Positions 50,055 through 57,920 of a stretch of DNA of 64,000 nt are shown in pieces. Position 1 is the stretch's first letter, and each line of letters starts with the position of its first letter. The notes beneath the pieces are model-generated. The model saw only the letters and a list, made by a program, of their open reading frames with translations, had not been told where the DNA came from and did not search any database. The position numbers and the translations under genes were made by a program. Source of the DNA: Acidimicrobiia bacterium (GTDB lineage: Bacteria; Actinomycetota; Acidimicrobiia; Spongiisociales; ZC4RG35); contig JAICNB010000008.1 of NCBI GenBank assembly GCA_025928935.1, positions 1 to 64,000 on the forward strand. The letters run 5' to 3'.

Positions 50055-50693
50055 CTACCGGTCGTCGGCCAGCACCAGGCCCATCGCCGATGCGGCTTGC
50101 AGATAGGGGAGGGCGCGGTCCCAGACCGCCGCGGGGCTGCCCCCGTCGACGGCATCGATCGCGGCGGCCAGGGCGATGCCGGACATGAATGCGCCGTCGT
50201 CGACGATGGTCACCATTCGCTCCGAGCCCACCGCGAGACACGCAGCGAACCGGTCGGGGGGGTGGGCGAGTGCCACCCGACGTCCACCGAAGGTGGCGTC
50301 GGCGATCTTGACCGAGCCGACCGGGTCGGGGAAACGCACCTGGTGATCGGAGCCCTCATCGAATTCGGGATGGGCCGCGGCGACGATTCGAGGATCAGGC
50401 TCCCGGGCGGCCATGGCGAGGGCGAGGCCGATGGGGGAGGCCCCCCACACCGTCACCCCCTCCTCGGAGGTCTCTCCGTCCCAGAGCAGGGGAACTCCGA
50501 GTTTCCGGGCTCGCCCCGGGGCAGCCGGCCCGGAGCCGACCAGGATGTCGCACTCGGTGGCGTCCGGGACGACCCGGAAGCTCCGACTGCGTGCCGGGCC
50601 GATCACCAGAACTTCCTCGACCGGAGGGTGGGCGGCGAGGGAATGGGCGGCCCTGACCGCGGTGTCCCCGCTGGCGAGGACGCCGACCTTCAC
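50055..50693 (-). CDS. Hypothetical protein, possible Rossmann-like fold
   Basis: MKVGVLASGDTAVRAAHSLAAHPPVEEVLVIGPARSRS; GTG start coupled to a 39-aa ORF upstream. Confidence 0.6.
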   Translation of the reverse strand: MKVGVLASGDTAVRAAHSLAAHPPVEEVLVIGPARSRSFRVVPDATECDILVGSGPAAPGRARKLGVPLLWDGETSEEGVTVWGASPIGLALAMAAREPDPRIVAAAHPEFDEGSDHQVRFPDPVGSVKIADATFGGRRVALAHPPDRFAACLAVGSERMVTIVDDGAFMSGIALAAAIDAVDGGSPAAVWDRALPYLQAASAMGLVLADDR

Positions 50694-50809
50694 GAGGGCT
50701 CTACTGGTTTCCAGGCCGAATCGGGGATCACCACTTCGGATTCACGACGACGCATCAACAGGAAGGCTGCGATGGCTCCGAGGATGATGACGGGGGAGAG
50801 GCGCTTCAC
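50690..50809 (-). CDS. 39-aa single-pass membrane peptide
   Basis: VKRLSPVIILGAIAAFLLMRRRESEVVIPDSAWKPVEPS*; GTGA overlap with downstream gene; below track cutoff. Confidence 0.6.
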   Translation of the reverse strand: MKRLSPVIILGAIAAFLLMRRRESEVVIPDSAWKPVEPS

Positions 50810-50849
50810 GGGGCCAGTGTAAGGCCGGCCGCCAGGCTTCCGGATTCGG

Positions 50850-52082
50850 TCAGAGCGCCGCCAGGGCCTCCAGGGCGCGGTCGACCTCGGCGACGGTGTT
50901 GTAGTGGACGTATCCGATCCGGGCCAGACCCCCGGATTCGAGGGCGCCGAGACGCTCGACGGCGTTGAGGGCGTAGTAGTGGCCCGACCATATGTAGATG
51001 CCCTGAGCGGCCAGACGCGAGGCCACCACGTCTGCGGTCATTCCGTCCACAGAGATGGCGAAGGTGGCGACGCGGCCGTCGCCCATCGCAGGCACACCGT
51101 GGACTGTCACCCGGCCCAGTCCGGAGACGCCCTCGATGAAGCGAGTGCCCAACCCCTCTTCGTGTGCGCCGATGTGTCGATACCCAGCCTCGAGGCGGTC
51201 CCGCCGGTTGTCGCCCTCACCCAGACCGGCCAGGTAGTCGACCGCCGCCGTAACCCCGGCGATCGATTCGAAGCTCTGGGTGCCGGTCTCCAGCTTGTCG
51301 GGCGGGTCGGACGGGGCGGGCCGGACCTTGTAGAAGTCGAGATCGGCCAGCAGATCGAGCTTCCCGTAGAGGATCCCGGTGTGGGGGCCGAAGAACTTGT
51401 AGGAGGAGGCCACCAGGAAATCACAGTCGATGGAGCGGACGTCGAGGAGTCGATGTGGCCCGGCATGGACCGCGTCGAGGTAGACCAGGGCCCCAGCCTC
51501 ATGTGCCATCCGGGTGACGGCGGCTACGTCGACGACTGTCCCGATGGCGTTGGAGGCGACGCAAGTGGCGACCAGGCGCACCCTCTCGTCGAGCAGCTCG
51601 CCAACCGCGTCCGGTTCGAGGACACCAGTGGCAGGGTCGAACTCGGCGATGCGAATGTCCGCTCCGGCATCGTGGGCGGCCCGCACCCAGGGGGTGAAGT
51701 TGGCGTCGTGGTCGAGACTGGTCACGACGATGGCGTCACCGGGCTGCCAGGAGCGAGAGATGGCCCTGCTCACCGCAAAGGTGATGCTGGTCATGTTCTG
51801 ACCGAAGGAGATCTCACCGGCGTCACAGGCGAAGAGATCGGCCATTGCCTCCCGGCCCTGGGCCAACGCCTCCTCGGCATCATGTGACGCACCGAACCCA
51901 CCTCCGAGATTGCTCACCCCGTGTTCGAGGACACCACTCACGGCGTCGATGACCGGTTGTGGGACCTGGGTGCCACCCGGGCCATCGAGATAGGCGACGG
52001 GGTGGCCGTGCTCACGCCGGTGCAGGGCGGGGAACATGGCTCTGGTCGCCTCGACGTCGAGACCGGGATGTGGGCCCGTCAT
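50850..52082 (-). CDS. Cysteine desulfurase-like class V aminotransferase
   Basis: AYLDGPGGTQVPQPVIDAVSGVL...VYLDAVHAGPHRLLDVRSIDCDFLVASSYKFFGPHTGILYG; start 52082. Confidence 0.88.
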   Translation of the reverse strand: MTGPHPGLDVEATRAMFPALHRREHGHPVAYLDGPGGTQVPQPVIDAVSGVLEHGVSNLGGGFGASHDAEEALAQGREAMADLFACDAGEISFGQNMTSITFAVSRAISRSWQPGDAIVVTSLDHDANFTPWVRAAHDAGADIRIAEFDPATGVLEPDAVGELLDERVRLVATCVASNAIGTVVDVAAVTRMAHEAGALVYLDAVHAGPHRLLDVRSIDCDFLVASSYKFFGPHTGILYGKLDLLADLDFYKVRPAPSDPPDKLETGTQSFESIAGVTAAVDYLAGLGEGDNRRDRLEAGYRHIGAHEEGLGTRFIEGVSGLGRVTVHGVPAMGDGRVATFAISVDGMTADVVASRLAAQGIYIWSGHYYALNAVERLGALESGGLARIGYVHYNTVAEVDRALEALAAL

Positions 52083-52102
52083 CGGGCGTTGTGTAGCAGC
52101 CG

Positions 52103-53038
52103 TCAACCGAATGGAAGAGCCGGCTGGGAGGTGGCTCGTGGCTCTTGCTGTCTCGATCGGGATCTTCCACGTGGGTGGCGGGGTAGATAGACCCGGTCGC
52201 GGTACAACTCCTCGTAGGTCTCGATGAGCTCGGGATGGGCACCGTTCAACCACCCCATGAAATGCTCCCGCACACCAGCACGAAGATGGAGAGGGATGGA
52301 GTACACCGATCCGGCCCCGGCCTCTCGACAGGCCGCCTCGACCTCGGCCACCTGCTCCGGCCGATCCGACAAACCCGGGATGATGGGGGCTATCAGCACC
52401 CCCGTAGGGACACCGGCCTCACTGAGACGGGCGATCGCCTCCACCCTCCGCAGAGGGTGGGGTGTGCCGGGCTCGGTCTCCTTCCAGACCACTGGATCGA
52501 GCGTGCCGATCGAGAAGCTGACCGTGACTTCCGAATGGCGCGCCGCCTCTGCGAAGAGATCGATGTCACGCAGGGCCAAGGTCGACTTGGTCAGGATGCT
52601 GAACGGGTTGCGTCGCTCGGTCAGCACCTCGAGGATGCCCCGGGTCAATCGGTATCGGCCCTCGGCGGGCTGGTAGGGGTCGGTGTTGGTCCCCATCGCG
52701 ATGGGCGCGCCCGACCACCGGGCCGGTGACGTCTCGGCTCGGATGAGCTCGACGGCGTTGATCTTGACCACGATCTGGGTGTCGAAGTCCACACCCGTGT
52801 CGAGCCCCAGGTATTCGTGGGTGGGCCGGGCGAAGCAATAGACGCATGCGTGGCTGCAACCGCGGTAGGGGTTGATGGTCCAATCAAAGGGGAGGAAGGT
52901 CCCCGGGACGCGGTTGAGGATGGTCTTGGCTTCGATCTCGTGGAACACGAGGCCCCGGTACTGCCCTCGTCCCGGCACACGGCGGGTCAGTTCGAACAGG
53001 CCACCATCTGATGGAGCGTTCCATCTCAGCTCGCTCAT
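52103..53038 (-). CDS. SPL-family radical SAM protein (Rv2578c-like)
   Basis: NPYRGCSHACVYCFARPTHEYLGLDTGVDFDTQIVVKINAVELIRAE. Confidence 0.9.
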   Translation of the reverse strand: MSELRWNAPSDGGLFELTRRVPGRGQYRGLVFHEIEAKTILNRVPGTFLPFDWTINPYRGCSHACVYCFARPTHEYLGLDTGVDFDTQIVVKINAVELIRAETSPARWSGAPIAMGTNTDPYQPAEGRYRLTRGILEVLTERRNPFSILTKSTLALRDIDLFAEAARHSEVTVSFSIGTLDPVVWKETEPGTPHPLRRVEAIARLSEAGVPTGVLIAPIIPGLSDRPEQVAEVEAACREAGAGSVYSIPLHLRAGVREHFMGWLNGAHPELIETYEELYRDRVYLPRHPRGRSRSRQQEPRATSQPALPFG

Positions 53039-53055
53039 GGAGCGCGACCATAGGT

Positions 53056-53069
53056 CGAACGTGTGTTCG
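53056..53069. promoter_or_regulatory. LexA/SOS box upstream of the SPL-family gene
   Basis: CGAACgtgtGTTCG, perfect GAAC-N4-GTTC palindrome, 18 bp upstream of the start codon. Confidence 0.8.
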
Positions 53070-53237
53070 GGTCAAGCGGGTCTGCTGAGACAACCTCATC
53101 GGATTCTCGGTTCACGTCTCTCATCGTCACCTGCAGCGATGGCTCGGAGGTGCCTGGGTCGCGGCGACCGACTTGGGGTAGGTGCCCAGATCATGAAATC
53201 GGGCCCGGCAAGGCCGCCTTCAGCTCTAACCCGTCGG

Positions 53238-54245
53238 TCAGTCCATTCCATGGCTGACCACGCGTCGGATCCACTCACTTGCCTCTGGGACCGTTTTTTC
53301 CAGGGCTTCCGAAAGGGCGGTGGTCAACGCCAAATGGCTTCGGAAGCCATGCGCGTCGAGCATATGGCCCTGCCATCGGGAGAAGTCCAGAAGCGGCCGA
53401 GGGTCGTCCACGAGCATCGACGCCTCGGTCACCAACAGGGCCGTTGCCAGTTCGGTTCGCTGTCGAGCCCCCGGTGGCTCGCCGAGGGCGTGAGCGAGAA
53501 GGGCCTCGGCCTCGGCCAGAACGGCGTTGTGTCTTTCCATGACCCGTTCCAGCACTCCACCCGGGTTCTTGGCTCGGGCTTCGGAGGCATGTACATCGGG
53601 CGCCCACGACTCGAGATGGTCGGCGACCTCGCCCGGTGATGCCACCCAGGCGTCCGCACCCACCCGTTCAGCCCAGATCCCGTTCTCGCCGAACGCTCTC
53701 CCTCCCACGAGGACCGGGATTCCGGCGGAGTGGCTCGCCCGGATGGCGTCACGAGCGCCGAGGAGATGGCTGGTCATGGCGCCTGACAACACCACCGCCG
53801 CGGCTGGGTCGAACTCGAGGTACTCCCTCAGATCGGGCGCCAGGACGTTGGCACCGAGAAAGGTGGTGCGATGGCCCAGATAGAGAAGATGTGCGGCCAC
53901 CGCCCGAGCCGGCAAGGAATGGCTATCGCCCGGCGTCGTAGCTACGACGACAGCCGATTCCTTCTCCGGCTGATCCAATGACCCGGTCAACAGTGCGATC
54001 ACCGTCTCCAGAGTTGCCGTGGCCGCATGCTCCTCGGTGACGAGGTAGTCCCCAGCCTGCCAGCGCAGGCCGACTTCCCGTTCGGATCTGAGAAGCATGT
54101 CGAAGACGACTGTCTCGAAGGGGGTTCCCTCATCGAGGAGGTGGGCCACGAGCCGGTACACCGAGCCAGAGTCGCCGGCAATGGCCGCGGCGGTGATCCC
54201 TAGCTGGATCTCAGAGATTCGTGACTGCTCCATGCGGACCATCAC
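53238..54245 (-). CDS. B12-binding-domain protein (CarH/MerR-type sensor module without HTH)
   Basis: Cap-like REVGLRWQAGDYLVTEEHAATATLETVI then VVVATTPGDSHSLPARAVAAHLLYLGHRTTFLGANVLAPDLREYL; no DNA-binding N-term. Confidence 0.75.
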   Translation of the reverse strand: MMVRMEQSRISEIQLGITAAAIAGDSGSVYRLVAHLLDEGTPFETVVFDMLLRSEREVGLRWQAGDYLVTEEHAATATLETVIALLTGSLDQPEKESAVVVATTPGDSHSLPARAVAAHLLYLGHRTTFLGANVLAPDLREYLEFDPAAAVVLSGAMTSHLLGARDAIRASHSAGIPVLVGGRAFGENGIWAERVGADAWVASPGEVADHLESWAPDVHASEARAKNPGGVLERVMERHNAVLAEAEALLAHALGEPPGARQRTELATALLVTEASMLVDDPRPLLDFSRWQGHMLDAHGFRSHLALTTALSEALEKTVPEASEWIRRVVSHGMD

Positions 54246-55000
54246 GTGCTCCTGACTTCCCCCGGGTCACGCTGGCGATCTGCCTGTGGCCAGGCATAGA
54301 CGATGACATTGCTGTCGTATCGAGAGATGCTCGAATCGAATCCCCCACCACAGGTGACCAGGGTGAGCACAGGCGGCCCACTCCGGCTGAAGATCGCCTC
54401 GGTGGGTAGATCGGCTTTCAGGTAGGTCGCCTTGGCCTGCACCGAGAACGTTGCCTCGCTTCCGTCGTCGAACTGGACCACGATCAGGTCACCCGGCTCG
54501 AGCCGGTGCAGATCGAAGAAGACGCCGCGACCTTGTCCCATCAGGTCGACGTGTGCCGCCAACACGGCCGATCCCGGTTCTCCCGGCGCGGGCCCGTACT
54601 CGTACCAACCGACTTCTACGACGTTGTCTGGCACATCCATTTGACCTGTGGCGCGGTCGACGCCGTGGGGACGGATTTCCGCAGCGACACCGATCGCCTC
54701 GATGTTGAGGACTGTTGGCGTTCGCCTTGGATCTTCGGGCGCTTCGAGGGACGGTCCCTCGTTCACCTGCCACAGCGGGCGAGGGGGCGCTTCCACGGGC
54801 TCCGAGTTCGTGGTGGAAGGTGACCTGACGATGGATGACGGCGACGGGGTGGACAAGGATTGCTCGACGCGTTCCACGTCGCCCAGGGTGGGGTTCTCGG
54901 TCTTGGTGAATTCAGCGACGGAAGCGATGGCAAGGCCAATGCCCAGGGCCAGGCCCAGGAGACCGAGCAGCAACGGCGCGTGAGGGGAAGGTCTCTTCAT
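54242..55000 (-). CDS. Class F sortase-like protein
   Basis: N-term TM; SAVLAAHVDLMGQGRGVFFDLHRLEPGD; LTLVTCGGGFDSSISRYDSNVIVYAW (His, Cys, Arg). Confidence 0.87.
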   Translation of the reverse strand: MKRPSPHAPLLLGLLGLALGIGLAIASVAEFTKTENPTLGDVERVEQSLSTPSPSSIVRSPSTTNSEPVEAPPRPLWQVNEGPSLEAPEDPRRTPTVLNIEAIGVAAEIRPHGVDRATGQMDVPDNVVEVGWYEYGPAPGEPGSAVLAAHVDLMGQGRGVFFDLHRLEPGDLIVVQFDDGSEATFSVQAKATYLKADLPTEAIFSRSGPPVLTLVTCGGGFDSSISRYDSNVIVYAWPQADRQRDPGEVRST

Positions 55001-55062
55001 CGCAGGTGGGCGAGGGAGGCCCTATCAGGGGCCTCCCTCATGATCATGGTCGACTCGATCGA

Positions 55063-55860
55063 CTATCGGTTCGCCTTGGCCAGGGCCATGGCCCCACCAC
55101 TGAATGCGATGACGGCGAGGCCCATCAAGACGACGCCGAGCCATGCGCTGTCGGCAGCCAATCCGGCGGTGCCGGTGGGAACGCCGGTAGGCGCCCCGGC
55201 CAGACCGGTCAGAGCGGCGGTCACCACCTGGAAGCTCCCGCCCTCGACCGAACCGATCGCATAGGCGATGCTGTTGGTCCCTTCCGCCAGGTCGAGGTCG
55301 GCCTCGAAGGCACTGGTCGCCGGGTCGCCGGCAGCGGTGATCTTGATGTTGTAGGTGTCGGCCGGCACATCGGCGTCGCCGCCCTGACCATTGGTCACGC
55401 CGGAGAACACGGCAGAGTCATTGGCCAGGATGTCGACCGGGCCGAAGTCGGCGAGGTGTCTCGCCGTCACCCGGGCGTTCCCCGCCTCGATCGTCGCGTT
55501 GTTCTCGACGAAGACGCCGAGAGTGGGCTCACCGCCCTCCTGCAGGTGGGCGGCGATCGTGACCGCTGCCCCTGCCTCGAGGTCGGCCGACCCGCTCAGG
55601 GCCGGATCGTCCGCGTCGGGATCGGCCCCCGCGGCATAGATCTCCACTTCGTAGGATCCAGCGGGCAAGGGGAGCGGACCGGCCACGTCGCCGTACTGGA
55701 ACCCCTCGAGGGTCAGTTCGCCGTTGACGTAGACGTCGACATCGAGATCGGGCACACCGTGAACCACGATGACCTGACCTTCGCTCGACTGCGCCATTGC
55801 GGCTGTGGCCGGGATTACGGCGAGCAACATGGCGGTGATGAGAAGCATCAGCTTTCGCAT
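55063..55860 (-). CDS. Secreted DUF4397 protein with C-terminal TM, probable sortase substrate
   Basis: Signal peptide; VIVVHGVPDLDVDVYVNGE; C-term GVPTGTAGLAADSAWLGVVLMGLAVIAFSGGAMALAKANR. Confidence 0.85.
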   Translation of the reverse strand: MRKLMLLITAMLLAVIPATAAMAQSSEGQVIVVHGVPDLDVDVYVNGELTLEGFQYGDVAGPLPLPAGSYEVEIYAAGADPDADDPALSGSADLEAGAAVTIAAHLQEGGEPTLGVFVENNATIEAGNARVTARHLADFGPVDILANDSAVFSGVTNGQGGDADVPADTYNIKITAAGDPATSAFEADLDLAEGTNSIAYAIGSVEGGSFQVVTAALTGLAGAPTGVPTGTAGLAADSAWLGVVLMGLAVIAFSGGAMALAKANR

Positions 55861-55962
55861 TGGGATCTCCTTTACATTCCACGACCTGCGTTTTGTCGGT
55901 CGTCTGCTTCGACCGTGTTTCGGATCAGGTCGGGAGAATGGATGACCCAGTTGGCAGGTTTC

Positions 55963-57129
55963 TCAGCGGGAGAAGACCCATTGCTCGACGTTTATTCGGC
56001 CGATGCGAAAGCCGGCCTCGCACAAGGTGAGATATAGCTCCCACATCCGACGGAACCTCTCGTCGAAGCCGTCTCGCGCCGAGAGCTCTGGCCAGGCATC
56101 CTCGAATCGCGACCGCCAGGCAGCCAGGGTGCGGGCGTAGTCGAGGCCGAAGGTCTCGATCTGGTCGACCTCGAGCCGCACTTTGCGGGCCAAACGCCTC
56201 AGCACCTTCGGCGCGGGCAGCTGCCCGCCGGGGAAGATGTATTGCTGAATGAAATCGGCGCGGGAGCGGTAACGCTCCCACTCCGAGTCATCGATCGTGA
56301 TGACCTGCATCGCGGCCTTGGCTCCCGGGCGAAGCCTGCGGGCGATGGCGGTGAACAGCCCCGGCCAATGCGACTCGTCCACCGACTCGATCATCTCGAT
56401 CGAGACGATGGCGTCGAACTCCCCTTCCACTTCGCGGAAGTCCTGGACCCGAACGTCGACCCGGTTCGTCAGACCGCGCTCGGCGATGCGTTTGCGGGCG
56501 TGGTCGGCCTGCTCGGTCGACAGGGTGATGGCGACCACATCGCATTCCCTCTCCGAAGCGGCATATGCGGCGAAGCCACCCCAACCGCAGCCAATCTCGA
56601 GAACACGCATGCCAGGCTCGATCCCGGCGTGATCGGCCATCGACCGGTACTTGTTCTTCTGAGCTTCGTCGAGCGAATCGTTTGGTCGTCTGAATCGCGC
56701 CGAGGAGTAGGTCATGGCTTCGTCGAGCCAGGACTCGTAGAACTCGTTGCCCAGGTTGTAATGGTCGTTCATCGAGCGCACCCGGGGATGTCGGCGCTCC
56801 GGACGTATCCGTTGCCACACCTTGCGCAAGGGACGGGTAGCCCTGGCAACGGGATGGTCGAACCATGCGACCCGGTTGGCCGCCCCCCATTCGACGAGCG
56901 CCGAGAGGTCGGGTGTGTCGATGCGACCATCCATGTGTGCTTCGGTGAATCCGATGAGGCCGGAGCGGACGATGTCCACCACGGCCGAATAGCTGGAGAC
57001 CGTCAATTCTGCCGACGGCGAACCGGCTCCGATCCGGTGGACCCGGCCATCGGGCAGGGTCAGCGTGAGTCGACCCGTCCGGGCGAGACGCGAGAGGACC
57101 CAGACCCCGAGACCGCCGCCCAAGGTCAT
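55963..57129 (-). CDS. Cyclopropane-fatty-acyl-phospholipid synthase-like methyltransferase
   Basis: HYNLGNEFYESWLDEAMTYSSARF...GMRVLEIGCGWGGFAAYAA...FIQQYIFPGGQLPAPKVL. Confidence 0.93.
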   Translation of the reverse strand: MTLGGGLGVWVLSRLARTGRLTLTLPDGRVHRIGAGSPSAELTVSSYSAVVDIVRSGLIGFTEAHMDGRIDTPDLSALVEWGAANRVAWFDHPVARATRPLRKVWQRIRPERRHPRVRSMNDHYNLGNEFYESWLDEAMTYSSARFRRPNDSLDEAQKNKYRSMADHAGIEPGMRVLEIGCGWGGFAAYAASERECDVVAITLSTEQADHARKRIAERGLTNRVDVRVQDFREVEGEFDAIVSIEMIESVDESHWPGLFTAIARRLRPGAKAAMQVITIDDSEWERYRSRADFIQQYIFPGGQLPAPKVLRRLARKVRLEVDQIETFGLDYARTLAAWRSRFEDAWPELSARDGFDERFRRMWELYLTLCEAGFRIGRINVEQWVFSR

Positions 57130-57920
57130 GTCGAGAGGGCCGCTCGACCGACGATGGTCACCGTTTCCTTCGCCGGCTCCGGCCGCTTTCGATATTCGGC
57201 GCCCTTCAACCAGAGGCGGAGGGCCTGCCAGTGGATCCCGACGATGACGTGCAAGGTCACCAGGGGGTGGGCGAGGAACAGCTTCAACAGGTTGAAATCA
57301 CTCATCGGGAGCTTTCTCAAGCGAAGACCGGCACGGAACATCGGGCCCTCGGAATCGGTCTGTTCGATCGCCAGTGACAAGTGATCTCCGGGCACGGTCA
57401 TGGTGAAGTGATATGTCTGGTCCATGTCGTTGAAAGGCGAGACATGGAGTCTCTTCTCGACGGCATGACGCAGGTCGGATGAACCTCGGATGGGCGCCAC
57501 GTAGATGTGCCGATCGCCGAAGGTATTCCTCACCTCGTGGATCACCGCCCGTAGCTCGTCTTCTGGCCCGTAGCAATACCACACGCTGATGGGATTGAAC
57601 ACATAACCGAGGACTCTGGGAAGCGTCAGGAGCCTCACGCGTCCCCCTTCGAGGTTCACCCCCGCCCGAGCCAGGGTCGCTTCGACCCATGGCCTGAGAT
57701 CGCCGACGTTCTCGGCTCCGTGATCGGAAGGATCGAATCCGTAGAGATTGCGCCGGCCGACGGAGAAGAGCCTCAGATCCTTCGCCAGGTCCTCCAGCTC
57801 GGCCAGGTCGAACATGGCGTAGTAGATGCGGTATTCGAAATCGTGATGGAAGGGCTGGAGCCGGGTGTGCCTGACTTTGCCCCGATACAGCGCCGATCGG
57901 AGGCTGCTCATGCCGCTCAT
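57126..57920 (-). CDS. DUF1365 protein
   Basis: LYRGKVRHTRLQPFHHDFEYRIYYAMFDL...LGYVFNPISVWYCYG...VRNTFGDRHIY; start 57920. Confidence 0.93.
   Translation of the reverse strand: MSGMSSLRSALYRGKVRHTRLQPFHHDFEYRIYYAMFDLAELEDLAKDLRLFSVGRRNLYGFDPSDHGAENVGDLRPWVEATLARAGVNLEGGRVRLLTLPRVLGYVFNPISVWYCYGPEDELRAVIHEVRNTFGDRHIYVAPIRGSSDLRHAVEKRLHVSPFNDMDQTYHFTMTVPGDHLSLAIEQTDSEGPMFRAGLRLRKLPMSDFNLLKLFLAHPLVTLHVIVGIHWQALRLWLKGAEYRKRPEPAKETVTIVGRAALST

Noticed and set aside
52170-52186. CTTCCACGTGGGTGG considered as a third parS
   Set aside because: Only the CCACGTGG core matches; flanks diverge and it is over 10 kb from parAB.
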